Shown one piece after another: positions 43,440-56,500 of a DNA stretch of 64,000 nt; within the stretch, counting starts at the first letter, position 1; every line of letters begins with the position of its first letter. The notes under the pieces are model-generated. The model did not search any database and was not told the origin of the DNA. It saw only the letters and a program-made list of their open reading frames with translations. Position numbers and translations under genes: made by a program. Origin of the DNA: Denticeps clupeoides (lineage: Eukaryota; Chordata; Actinopteri; Clupeiformes; Denticipitidae). The stretch is from contig NC_041707.1 of assembly GCF_900700375.1 (NCBI RefSeq), forward strand, positions 12,182,046 through 12,246,045, given 5' to 3'.

Positions 43440-46400
43440 TTAGATGAACTGTGAACAAGCAAACAATTGATCAGATAATTAAGGTAAATAAGGTAATCAA
43501 TGTGTAGAGTTTACATCATCCCCTTGTAGTCTGCAAAACTATTAATCCAGAGTATACTAATAGGAACAGGTTCACATGCAAATTTCACATCCAATTTAGA
43601 AATCCTTAATTGATGCCTCAAAGATTGACATGAAATAATTTAATCCCTTTTGTGTATTACAAAAATAATCACAATAGCTTCAGAAAACTGATCAGAAAGG
43701 TGTAACAACACAGGTAGGCTTTGTGAAATTAATCTTTTACATGTATGGGTGCTTTGAAGTGAACTATTTTATCTAACAATGGAAACTAAAATGACAGTAA
43801 GAGGGTACAGGTCCATGAACAGACACACATACATGGTGCATACATCAGTACACCAGTACATCTGCCAGTTTTTAACAGATTAGCCTTCCACCAGACCTCA
43901 CCACAGCACACAAGAGCCCTCCCGCTCCGAGACCAGGCTCAGCCGCAGCCATAAACAGGCTGAAGTGGTTTGTGTGTGTGTGTGTGAATTGTTTATTTTC
44001 GCACTCATTAAATTGTGGGAGTGTTGGTTTTCAAGGGGGCTTGGGGGAGTGTGGCACCGTGGTGGGGCTCAGGGCTGGGGGCGGATGGGTAGACCCATTC
44101 CTTTTCACTGTGGTGTGGCCCGTGGGGACTGTGGCTCAGCGCTGCGCTCTGTGGGGCTCTGTGTGGCCTGTGGCGGTGATGGAGACCCCCGTTTGGGGTC
44201 TGCTAGTGTTGGTTGGCTGTGTTGTGGTGTGAACACAAGAGGGAGCTCTCCTCAAGGAAAGCGCTGACCTGTCGTGGAAATTCATTGTGAGCAATCGACT
44301 CTGGTGAGTGTTTGAAAGACAGAGCTGTTGACAGAGTTATACAGATTGTTTCTCACTTTATAGTTGAATCTTTTATACGGTTGCTTTTTGAGGCAACTTT
44401 TTTTATCATGCAACTACAGAGCAGATACCATGCTTCAGCTGTGTTCTCATGTCTCCTTGCTGTGGTTGTGTTTTCTGCTGTGGGTGTGCGTCTGTGGGAT
44501 TGTGAGCGAGTGGGAGTCTGTGTGCCTAAGCGAAGTAGCAGGTTCCCCCTTTTTTTCCAAAGCCGTGGCACATCTATAGGAAAAGAGGCCTTTGATGTCC
44601 AGGGTCTGCCATCCATCTCGTGCTCGCGTGCTTTCATTTCACGCCAGCTACTGCAGAGTCCAGGGCTATTAAAGGGAAATGGTTTGCTTTGCCCCTCCAC
44701 CCCGCCCCGCATTTCCACTGTACGGCTGCAGCTCAGCGTTACTCTGTGACCACCGTGTGTTTCCATAGTGAAAATACACAGTGCTGCTCTGTGTCAGAAC
44801 TGCACTAAAGATAGATGGTATATTTTTCCACTGGGCCTGTTATTATATATAATGTTTTCTAATACATTCATGATTGTATGTGCATCATAAAAAAGTTTAA
44901 AATGTTTTTTTCTTGAACTGATTAGCATGACGAGGTAGACAGTAGTACGTCCATGGTTAATGCAGGCAAAGTAAGAGAGAGTAGGTGCCACAACCGAGCC
45001 ATTGCTGTGTTGTGTGTTGTTTTGGCAATAGAGGATAAAAGAAGAGACCGGGGGGAGCGTTTTACGGTTGATAGGAGCTGCAGGGATTAATTCTGTTCAA
45101 TATGCCAGTGTTTTCAGAGCACATGTGGTCAGCATGGAAATATGAGGCACGAGAGAGAATGGCTCTGTCTGTAAATTAATCGTTTACGATATCCAGGCCA
45201 ATTAAGCATGTTGGGGGAAAACATTTTATGTATTATAAGATTTATAAAATAATTTTTGAGTGAAAAGGATGTGTGTTACTTAGAACGTGCTCGTGTCCCT
45301 TGGGACGTCCAACCAAGAACCCTGTAAACCTCCTTTTAACCAAGCTGTTAAGAATTCATTCATATGAAGGCTGATCTTGATAGCATTGTGGCCCTCAGCT
45401 CCTCAGCTCCTTAAACCGCCGCCTCCTCTACTTATTTTCGTTTTCCATGCAGTCAGTCTCAAGACTTCGCAGGTGTCTGCTTTACTCACCGAGGTCTGTA
45501 ATGGATGCCATCCCGTTTAAAATTAACACTCAAAGCAAGAGAAGAACCTCTCATTATTGATTAGCCCGGGCAGCTTGGTCCTGTAGGCCATGCAGAGGGC
45601 CCAGACCTCGGAGTGGAGTACAGCTTATGTCCTAATGGCTTTTAGACCTCCATTAGCCTCTGCCCGTGGTATTAAGTAGGCGCAGTAACAGCAGGCCAGG
45701 CAGAACGCTTTAAGCATTAATAAGACAACCAGCTTTCCTTTGAAAAGATGACATGTCCTCCAGAACGGTGGAGATTAGCATCACTCCTATGTTTCCACTC
45801 AGCCAGTGGGGTTATTGGCCAACATCTGCAGCACTACAGATAATCCTTATGGACGGGGATGAATTCAAGGCCGTGGCTCCTGCCAGCGAAGGCGTGCGGG
45901 TGGCTGGTGGTGCAGTTGGGGAGATGGGGGGAGATGACTGCGGTGATGAAACTTATGTGGAGACCGGTTTGTGAATGGTGTGTGAACGGTCTGTGAGTGT
46001 TACGCAGAACTCGGAGCGGAGCTGTGCGGCATTTGAAAGTATGGGTCGGGGGAGGAGGCGGGATGGAGTTTTGTTGTTCATGCTGTGTCTGGTTTTGTTT
46101 GAGGAAGACATGTTGTTTTTATCAGACTTGTTTATAGGCTTTTTTCCCCCTTTTTTTTAAAGATGCAAATGCCTGCATCAGTCAAAAAATCTGATGGAAT
46201 AAACTGGAATAGTGCCTGTAGTTCAAGGTCAATTCACTCTGTATTTTCTAATTAAAAAATATTTTTAATTTTAGCATTCATAAGCAACAATAGGTTTTAT
46301 TCTATCCAGTTCTGTTATGGTGTTTATTCTTTTTTTGGTCGTTGGTTTAGTCAAATTACCCTGACTTTCGAATTAGTATATGTGTGTGTGTGTGAGGTGT

Positions 46401-48230
46401 ATTTCTTTCCATCTCTGTCACTTAATGTGCCTTTGCCCCTTGGCCTCTGTTGCGCTCAGCTTGCCCACAAGTTCAAATGACAGGCTCTTTCCAGTAAGAG
46501 GAGTTTGCCACCACACCGGGAAAAACTGTGGCCGGACTCGTGCTTTTTCTGGCAATTTTGCTGATGTCCCACTGCTGCATGTCTCCTCATCAACGGATCC
46601 CCCTTGGGGCCACTTTGAGCAGCTCAGCCACAGTGAATAGCAAGACATGGAGCTTCAAATGGAAATTAGGCTTCTTCTTTAAAATATGTTGGACAATAAA
46701 AGAGATGGCCTCCGCTCCTCCAGCAGCGTCAGGGCCCATGAAACAGCTCCGCTTACGCAGCTGGTCTTAACTTGGGTCACTGTTGGTCACAGTGTAAAAT
46801 CAACACCTCAACTGTTTTTTTCTTCAGAGCATTTTATTGTGTGTATCCGGTTTCTGAAAATGCACAGCACGGGTGCAGTCACGGTCTGCAGGAATGGGGA
46901 TGTGAGTGTGGTTGCGTGTGTGTTTTGTTCTGGGAAGCAACACTACGTCCATATTACCTTGGGCATATTAACACCCTTTTTTGTGCAGGGAACTGAAATT
47001 TGGCTACAAGAGGTATTTAACAAGAGAAAACCATTTTACAGATGGCCTTCACAAGTCAAAAAACTTCTGGAAATATCATGAATGGCATAAATTAATATTT
47101 TTACTTGGCAAAATCAGTGTGTTCTGAAGATATATTATGTTTTTACTAGAATTGTATAAATTTGTATCAAGTTCAATATTTTTGTATGCATTTCCATCAG
47201 TTTAATTCTCCCATGACTTACCTTAATCTCTCCCAAACACACACACACACTTCCGTCAGTGGGGGCAGTCCCTACCCCACTCATGTGTGGCCAGTTTCTT
47301 ACAAAGGTCCACAATAAAGTCTGGTTCACTCAACGCATGGCACAATTTTATGAAATGTTTTGCTTTTGAAAAACTGAAGTGAGAACACGTTCAGTATACA
47401 GAGACCATCAGTTTTGCTAATAAATGAGCTTCCTTATCCAAAATAAATCCTGTTTTGACAGTGGCTGAGGAAACAATGGCAGCCCAGAACAATGGCCTGG
47501 CTTATGATCTGTTGATCTCTCCCTCGGCTTCACCGAGACGCTACGTCTTATTTCCTCAGTGATTACTCATGCCTGCTCTGCTTGCCATGTCTTCATATTT
47601 CTCGCTCCGTGAGAGAAATTACAGAGAAAAGGCTTTTGTGTGCTTGGTGAGTGGTTTTGATTTTTGGAGACTGGAACACTTTAGTGATAATGTCACAAGA
47701 CGTCTGTGTTTGACTGTGTGCATGTGAGAGGCTAAGCATAAGTCTGGGCAAATTTCAACAATGTATGTGTGTTATGGATGAGACAGGAACATTTATTTTG
47801 TATTTTGAGTCATCTTTAGTGATGGGGATCCAAAGTCTGGCAATGACGGGATTTTAAAGACTATAATGGTGGCCCCAGATTGCAGAACCACCCAAGCGTC
47901 CTAATCTCCCGCACTGGACAGTCTCCATGCAAGGGGCCGGATGTAGGAAATCAAACCAATTAAAGGCCCATTTAAAGAAAATTAGCAGGGGGGAACTTTT
48001 CTAAAAAAAACAAAACAAAAAGAAGAAGCCTAAATCACATCCATCCCCTTGAAATAAATATAGAAAAAACTGTATATGAGACACCCAGAGCATTTAACAT
48101 ACACAAAACCTTGATTTTTTTTATAACTATGGAAACATGCTGCTCACTATACCATCTACATATTGAATTGGACTAGTCAGTTAGTGTATCAGTTTCTGCA
48201 TAGTACTGCTCTGTATAAGGTGTGCGTATT
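43440..48230. other. Gene-poor stretch between chp1 and runx3, part 1
   Basis: No recognisable gene, RNA gene or transposon. The short TG run at 43970 and 46380 and homopolymers are the only repeats. Segments 45350-45960, 46400-46770 and 47440-47660 have balanced base composition unlike the AT-rich surroundings and are candidates for conserved noncoding DNA. Open frames here have no family resemblance. Confidence 0.5.
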
Positions 48231-48236
48231 GGTCTG

Positions 48237-48372
48237 GGTTTTTACTACCATTGTGTCCCTGAGCAAGACACTTAACCCTAAGTTGCTCCAGGGGGGGACT
48301 GTCCCTGTAACTACTGATTGTAAGTCGCTCTGGATAAGGGCGACTGATAAATGCTGTAAATGTAAATGTAAA
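48237..48372 (+). mobile_element. tRNA-derived SINE, family B, head-less
   Basis: Starts within the body (TACTACCATTGTGTCCCTGA) and runs to the end repeats AATGTAAATGTAAATG; the tRNA part is missing. Lies 60 bp before a family A copy in the same direction. Confidence 0.85.
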
Positions 48373-48429
48373 TGTTTTCCGATGTACAGAAGTTTCACAG
48401 TTCCAAGTCTTCATTGTTTGGTTCCCAAA

Positions 48430-48672
48430 ACCAGGGGCAGTGGTGGCCTAGCGGTTAAGGAAGCGGCCCTGTAATCAGAAGGTTGCCGGTTCGAATCCCG
48501 ATCCGCCAAGGCACCGTCCCCACACACTGCTCCCCGGGCGCCTGTCATGGCTGCCCACTGCTCACTCAGGGTGATGGGTTAAATGCAGAGGTCAAATTTC
48601 ACTGTGTGCATCGTGTGCTGTGCTGCTGTGTATCACATGTGACAATCACTTCACTTTTTTTTTTTTTTTTTT
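48430..48672 (+). mobile_element. tRNA-derived SINE, family A, best copy
   Basis: Head GGGGCAGTGGTGGCCTAGCG, anticodon-region CCCTGTAATCAGAAGG, B-box GGTTCGAATCCC, body CCCCGGGCGCCTGTCATGGC, end GACAATCACTTCACTTTT with a T-run. Nearly full and little diverged, so probably the youngest of the six copies here. Confidence 0.9.
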
Positions 48673-48679
48673 TAGAAAA

Positions 48680-51600
48680 ATACGTGATGTTAACGAACAT
48701 TGTATTTGTGCTATTAAATACCCCTACGATGCTAAAATACATAATTCGTAGTTGTCAAGTACAACTTTACATCAAAACCTCTTTCAGTAATATATATATA
48801 AACTAAAAACATGTCCAGATTTTACAAGCCAGCCCAATAATTGTTAGTCTACAGTTTAGTACGCACTTTCAAACTGTCTGTTACTCCACTATGAGATAAA
48901 ATTAGTATTTTATGCTACATTTCAATTGTTCCTAACAAGCTAATAAACCAAACAAGGGACAACATTTCATTATCCAAAATCAGGCTAAGCTGTTAACAAA
49001 ACCAAGAGACTACAGCCTTTTAAAAAAAAACCTTCCAAAAGTCTCTTATTTGAGACATACCCATTAAGGGTTGCTTCTGTTTTGTCTCTTCAAGCTTTGT
49101 TTTTACCATAGAAAATGTAATTTTTCATTGTGCAACTATCAAAAAAACCTTTTGAATTCTGTTCAGTATATTGTACTACCCCAGGGACGAGATCAAGCCC
49201 CAGGCTATTTATTGCAGATTTGTGAAAACTGTAAGTAATCCTGGACTGAATTGGCAGTTTTGGAGCTTTTCTTTCTTTTCCCACATGGCTCACTGCTCTC
49301 TTTCTCCGGAGCCATTTGCGTAATGGGGTCTGATGCTGGGTGATCTGAACTAAACGGCTTGGGGAAGAAAAGGGCCATTACAGCAGAGCAGGGATCGAGT
49401 CCATTCTCCTCCAGCGTTTGAGTCAATCTCCACCTGTGGTCAAAGATCATGCACCTAAGCTCCCAGACTGGCTGTGGTGAGCTACCCGCAAGTGGTTAGA
49501 AGTTCAAATGAACTGTGGCGTGGCTGAGACGTGAGTGAAATAAATAAATGAATAAATAGAACTGATCCAGAATGTTTTTTCATGCTGCTTTAATGCAGGG
49601 CACAGAGACAGATCATTTGTTCCTGAAAAGGGCCTCTTTGGTCTTGGGCATTAGTACACTTTTATCACCCCAGATTAGCAAGCCAGAGGCAACAGTGACA
49701 AATAGACATTTCTCTAACAGGATGAAAACCTTGGAAGGAACCTAGACTCAGCAAAGAGAATCCATGGTCAGCACTGGATTGCATTGAAATACATCAAAAA
49801 TGATGGCATTATTGCAGTCCTCTTGTGTATAATGAATTAGCATCCAGATAGTGTGTAGGAGTCCCAGCAGGTGGCTATCAGATGGGGTCAGCAGAGGGCC
49901 AAGTAGGACAGTCCATGGAGGTCAGCCATGTCACGTGATCACTCTGAACCAGGAAACTCCCCAGGCAGGATATACCATCCACAGTGGAGTGGATGGTGAA
50001 AGATAGAGAAAAGATCTGTCTCCTCGCTGTCATCTTTCAGGAAAATCCCCTCATCATTAGCGGCAGAATTGCACTGACTTCTCCTTCTCCATCCCCCACA
50101 AGTAAGCTTTGTTCGCCGCCTCTCTCTTTTTGTGTGAGTGTGTTTTTTTTTTTAAATCTCAGCACTTAAGAGCAATTATTCCTAAATATGAATTCTTTCG
50201 AACAGACCAGGCCATTCAAAAAAGACATTTCAGCTCTGCCTTCATCCTTTTTTTCTGTCTCTGCCTCATGGGCAAAAACAATGGCAGAGAAAAATGTAGG
50301 TGTCTGATTTCAGAGACAACAGGACACTTACACACATATGCACACCTTAGCCACTGCTGATGTAACACGATCGCCCATTAGGTTGAAAACAACACAATAT
50401 GTGGATGGAAAGACCCCTGGGGATGGGCATCGGGCGCATGGAGCAATGATGGGAACTGGCTCTGTTGCCCCATGGTTGGTGTGTAAAGTCAGAGTGGGTG
50501 GCAGGCAGAGGGCTTTGTGCAATAATTTGGCTGGTAAGTGCACTACATTCCTCGTGTATCTATTAAGTGTCTCACGCCTATACCCATAATCCCCTCAATA
50601 ATCTGAATTTGCCATAGTAAAACCTGGATGTCTCAAATAGTTTTCCAAGAGTCTGTTAGTCACAGACAAATATTTTTGAAGAGACAATTATCCTCATAAA
50701 TTACGCTTCTCTTAAAAAAAAAAAAAAAAAAAAAGACAAGCTCAGTCTAAAACCTAAAACCACTTCAAAGGCTGCCTGCTGCTGATCATTAATAAACTGA
50801 AAAGGTGTCTGTAGATAACCGTGTGAGAGCCTGTTGATTTAGGTTTATCTTCCTGAAGCCATGGTGGAAGCCTGAAACTGGAGAAGGGGACAAGGACACA
50901 AAAATAAATAATAATAAAAATTAAGTGAGACTCTGATGTAGAGTGACTGACAGTGAGAGATGGAGGGAGTGAGTGAAGGGCTGGGAGAAGAGAGCGAGTG
51001 AGCGGGTAAAATGTTAAATGTGTCAGAGCGCTTTCATCTTCGCTCTTTCGTCTTGCCAAAGTGCCAAGGCTCACGCTGCTCTGAAGAGATGACTTAATGA
51101 TGTTGTTGTTGGTGGTGATCCCCGTGGGCCTGAGCTTGCCGGTCAGACTGAGCCATCAGAGATTAAAGGACATGGGCCATTACATCTGCAGGCCACCTCT
51201 GACTGAATTATAGGACAGAAGAAATATCAGGAGAGAAAGAAAGATGTTATGTGTTTATGTCCCTTTAAGCACCGACAGGGAACACGGCCATAGAAAAAGT
51301 ATCTAATGTGACCTAATTACCATCACACAGTGTCATATCTTCTTACACTGGTTATTATACATTGAGTTTGAAATCCAACACGGAAATTTCTGTCGTCATT
51401 TTTTGCGCCTTCACGCAGACTGTGCAAGTTGTTGCCAGCGTGAGAGCTCACAGCACAGAGCCTTATTAACATGTGATTGACGGGACATAGTGATTAACCT
51501 GCCATAGCAAATCCTTATCATACTATTTAGCATAAAGGATGATTCCAAACTGCGATTGAAAAGACACATGACGGGAACTGAAATGAACATTTTCCTTCCA

Positions 51601-54030
51601 GCTGGCAAAAAATGATAAATTAGGAGATTATGTGAATATGGTGAATCTGATTGTATTTGTTCAACTGACCATCAAAAATACAAACATACTAAAAAATATA
51701 ATCGCAGTCCCAGCATAGTTCGCAGCATTGCTTAGTTGAATAAATGCTGAATTTACACATGCTGACATGTCTTACATATAAAATATGAGAATAAACCCAC
51801 TTACCCATGTCGGCTGCTGGAGCCTGGCCCAGCCGTGTCTGGGAGTAAGGTTGAAAGAAGCCCTGCACATGGCACCAGTACAAAAGATGTTGCCAGATGG
51901 CATTTATGAAAACATAAATGGGAACAGACACCTGAATGAAACATTAAACAACAGTCAACAAAATGTTTGTTGCGCCAAAGTGTATAGTTTTACAAAACAC
52001 GATGTCCAGAAGGAGTATGTCAAAGTCAATGTCAAAGTTAAAACAAACTTTCTTGTCATATCAGTAATATGTAAGTATAGAGAAAGATAAAATTGCAGCA
52101 TGTGTAAACTTATTGGCTGAGCAACACCAATTTGCAGGTCAAAGTTAACTATACTGAAATGCTGGACAAACAGAAGCTGGACAGGGACAAAATTCATTAC
52201 TTAATTTGAAGCAATATCTGGTTAGTAAGATTAGGACAAATTGGTGACAAAATCAGGCCCCAAGTTCAACACTGAATGTGTCCGTACCAGGATATAGTGG
52301 GGCAGGTCAACCTTCCAAGGCAGGAAGTGCGGCTCTGTGTATATGTGTGTGTACAGTTAAATCAATGTTAGGAGGCTGAACATGTTAGCTAGGAAAGTTC
52401 ACTGTTTCCCAAATGAACATCCAGTAAACATTTTGCATTCACGATGTGACAAGACACTAAGAATGCTAAGAATCAAGTCACAATAGGTAGAACCTACATT
52501 AAAGATGCGAGGTGAAATGCTTCCTTCCCAGAACCCTCAGCATAGACCCTGTTCCCAGTGCCTGGTTCTTACAGTGAGAATGAGTGGGCGGTGGGGAAAA
52601 TCGCTCCCGTCCAACACTAATAATGACAGGAGGCCCCTGTTCCTCATCGCTCCCGAGGAAACATGGTCTATTCTCCTTGGACACTGCCATCATCTTTTTC
52701 AATTTTGTTTTCACATGTGAGAAAAAAAGAGCACTTGTGTGGACTCTCATGGTGGATTGTGAGAAATTACTCACAGCAGCTCCTTTCCTTTTAAGACATT
52801 TCTTGAAATAGACTTTTTATCTTTATCTTCTTCCTTTCACTCATGTCCCTTATGACCAGTTTTATGACTGTTTCTATGATGGCCGTTAAAAAGTCATGCA
52901 GAACTAACCCAATAATTATGATCAGATGATACCGTCTCAAAAGTAAATAAAAAGTTATAGCCTGCCCCACAGCATAAGTAATACACTTGATTATACTTGC
53001 TCATATTTCACATTATAAAAGTTAAGAAGTAAACAACACAACTATGTTTCACCTCACATAATCCATTTTTCATCCATTCTTCTCTAAAGGAAAAGCGTAG
53101 TACTTAAAATGATTAATGTGCAGTGGGTAAAGATATGCATCGTTTGGGCTCCTCGATTGGATGTAGTACATTCTTGTATTTTCCATTATTGTAACATATT
53201 ATTTATGCTTAGTTCCTCCAGCACCTTAGCACCTTCCAGCACCTTAATCATTATAATCAGTTCTGGAAGCTGATAGGTCCATGGCCTACAGGCAGGGTTA
53301 GTGGGAATAAAACTGATGCAGCTGAATCCAGGTATAAGGTGGCCAAGGCTCATCTTAATATTACAAAATGTCTTAACCTTCTCACATCAGCTGTCGGTAT
53401 ATCTGACCTGTTGATGAAAATTCGTGAAAGCCATCTGTGTGTACTCTCTGTTTGTGTCTTGATCTATTTTTCACCATTTTTGCTTCTTCTCCTGCTCTGT
53501 GTTGCTTCTTTGCTCTCGAAGACCCCGGGACTACTTTCCTCGATTCGTTCTGTGGGAACCGTGAATTTGGACAGAAGCCGCTTTTCCCACCGAAGTGGTG
53601 CAGTTAAAAAATAGTCCTTCTCGTAGGCACCCGAATCAAACCGGTTCTAGCCCACTGGTTCTTCTCACGAGGGCCGGGATACGAGGTCAGCAGTTCCAGA
53701 ACAGCCCTAATGACTTTCTTATGCAGGTACTGTAGGGTCCCGCCGACCCAGGAAGTGGTTTTCCATGAGAAAACTCAGTACTTCCATGCACTTCTTTCTA
53801 AAATACACCATTTCTATTTATCCACAATTACACTTTTTTTGTTCATGCATTGCATTTGTCCTTTGGCCATATTTAGAGATTTTTCTCCTTTTCATGTCTT
53901 GAAACATGTACAGGCAAAATGTTCTGGCTAGGATTTCTCTCCAACTGCTACATCAGTCTTCAATAGATTTCCACCCAACACACTTGTCATTTTTGTGATC
54001 AACCTCTGGTTGCAGAAAACTTGCTAGTGC
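48680..54030. other. Gene-poor stretch between chp1 and runx3, part 2
   Basis: No gene or transposon recognised. Two stretches, 49200-49460 and 51030-51260, are less AT-rich and lack repeats; the first has an 81-codon minus-strand open frame with no family resemblance. An A-run of about 20 is at 50714. Confidence 0.5.
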
Positions 54031-54039
54031 TTTGTGTCT

Positions 54040-54140
54040 TTTGTTGTTACCCCAGTGTTGCTCCAGCGGGGCCGACTCTGTGATTAGGGAATGTGAGTCA
54101 CCATGAATAAGAGCGCCAGCTAAGTGAATAAGTGTAAATG
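54040..54140 (+). mobile_element. SINE 3' fragment
   Basis: GTTGCTCCAGCGGGGCCGAC followed by AATAAGAGCGCCAGCTAAGT and GTGTAAATG resembles the body and tail of family B, much diverged. Confidence 0.55.
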
Positions 54141-54507
54141 CTATTATGTTTTTGTTTTTTTGTTCCCATAAAGGTTTCCCATCATCACTGAGAAACACAG
54201 GGTGAGGGAGCCACTGAGGGTGGACAACAACAGGAAAGCCTGGCAGTGACACAGGCACGGCCAGATGGGACTGGTCTGGTCCTTGTGTGTGAGTTCGGGA
54301 AGAGATCTCATGGAGCCGTCGTGTGAAGAGGGGAACTCTCCTGAGGCCGGGCTAATTGAAAGCTTACCATCCTGCCCCATACTGTGGTGGATGAGAGTTC
54401 AGCCAGTCGAGATGCGTCCAGTCAAGGGAGTCCTGTTGCTCTGAAATAACGACATTTTATATTCACACAGTGACCGTTGGGGGAACAGAGATAAAATACC
54501 TGCTACT

Positions 54508-54784
54508 GTGAAAGTGAAGTGATTGTCATACAAAGCAGCACAGCACACGGTGCACACAGTGAAATTTGTCCTCTGCATTTAACCCATCACCCTTGGTGAG
54601 CAGTGGGCAGCCATGAAAGGCGCCCGGGGGCCATTGTGCTTTGCTCAATAGCACCTCAGTGGCACCTTGGGGGATTGGGATTCGAACTGGCAACCTTTTA
54701 AATAACGGGACCGCTTCCTTAAACGCTAGGCCACCACTGCCCCTGCTAGGCCACCGCTGCCTCACTAGGCCACCACTGCCCCTG
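54508..54784 (-). mobile_element. tRNA-derived SINE, family A, with tandem head repeats
   Basis: Minus copy covering the whole unit to about 54743. The terminal CTAGGCCACCACTGCCCCTG head piece is then repeated twice more with small changes (54748-54784), an unusual tandem growth of the SINE 5' end. Confidence 0.82.
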
Positions 54785-54789
54785 ATGTA

Positions 54790-56500
54790 GATCCACGATC
54801 CAGAGTCATGGAATTTTGGACTATGTTGTAGTTAGGTGTTATGATTGCCTTTGCTGTATGAGTCTCTGAACGATCAAACCCATTCCAAAGAAATCTTTGT
54901 TCTTGGCTTTATTGGAAACACTTGAACAAATGAATTTCCGCAGTTCTTAGCGGAGATCAGGAATTCTTGACCTAAATGCAGCAGGCTGAGCGTGTGTTTT
55001 TGTCTCTGTGTGGTAGTGTGGGGAGTTCTTGATTTAATTATGCACAGTTCCTCTCAGGCACATGTGAAAAAGTCCTGGCGCTTTGTTGCTTTGCTAAATT
55101 TCTACCCACAGTTGGGCAAAAATACACAAAAACAAAAGGAAAAGAGATTTGCAGAAAGGCAGGGAGGAATGGAGAAAGGCAGGGGAACGGAAGTATAGTT
55201 GAAGAGCCAGAAGGACAGAATCAGATACAGGAGAGATATTTCTTAAAATGAGCAAAAGCTGCAGTGATGCCCTGTTTATGTAAGTTGAAAACATGCACAC
55301 ATCACCATTCGTACCTGCATATATTGTGTGCTTCAGAATGCAAAAGCCAAGGATTCATTTCAGTTTCAGACCACCTCAGCATGTTGTGGTTGTTTCAAGA
55401 TGAATTTGAGAACATGGTGAAAGCAGGAATTTAGATTCATGTTTACTCTCCTTTTATATTGTGACCAGACTTCAGGGCGCCTGTTGCCATCATGGTCAGC
55501 TTCTTTTTAATCAATGGTCAGTTTTATAGAAAATTGATGGCTGGAAATGATTTGTGTCATGCACCATTTTCACCACATTAACACCACCATGGTTGTTCTG
55601 CTGGGGTTTTACACACACAGCTCTCTCTGTTGACCGTTGTCATAAAAAATATTATCCTTTCCAGTAATATGATGCATGACGTACTGACCCAGGAAAGATA
55701 GCGTGTTCACAGTGGCTATTTTTGAATACGTTGTTTTGCTTAAGTACTAAGAGATTACTAAATGTACTAAAACTCTAATTTTCCATTACATCTAAAAGCC
55801 ATCCACTAGGAAGTAAAGTGTTAACTGTGCTTGGGCATTATGAGAATTCTTTTTTTTTTTTTTTTTACTTTAACGTGGAAAAAAGAAACTCTACTTTTCA
55901 AAGAAAAATTTATTTTGCTTTATTTTTTAACAAGTGACAACCTGTTGACACAGGCAGGGTGCATACGGCTGGGTCACTTTCAGATTTCTTCAGTAGACTT
56001 TTTTATTGCTTCTTAGGTTAATAGTGTGCTGACAGCTGAGTCGACTGCACAGAGAATGAAGAATCAAGGGAGCATTTGGCTTTATGGAAAAATTCTATAA
56101 AACCACCAGTAAATGGATTCTTCATAAGTAAATATGTAAATTATTATAATTATTTTATTGTGCATTAATTCTTATTTTAATTACATAACCATTATCAAGG
56201 TAATTCAGTTTAGATTTGTGTTTATTATCGGAATATTGTCTGAGTCTGGAAGAGAGCTTACCAGCATGCTTTTACAGTTAAATCTGTTTTCCTTTATTAA
56301 AACTTGCTTTATTTGTTTAATGCCATACTATTGTCTAAGCTTACATGTGTTTGAGTTTAGACAGATGGCTTTGTCAGAATGCAGAACTAAAAGAAAACAT
56401 CAACTTGGATAAATGTAAATGCATTTTAGGATTTTAGGATAAATGAGAATATGTATCTGAAGCACATTACAAAATACAACTTTAAAAGGCAGATTTTTTG
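54790..56500. other. Gene-poor stretch, part 3
   Basis: AT-rich DNA with homopolymer runs (T18 near 55850); I see no gene, RNA or transposon in it. Confidence 0.5.

Noticed and set aside
43022-43443. Several open frames rich in Thr-His or Cys-Val
   Set aside because: Simple translation of the CA microsatellite.
44312-44766. Overlapping 145- and 137-codon frames on both strands
   Set aside because: Both are open at once, have no recognisable domain and no clear splice context; chance frames in low-stop DNA.
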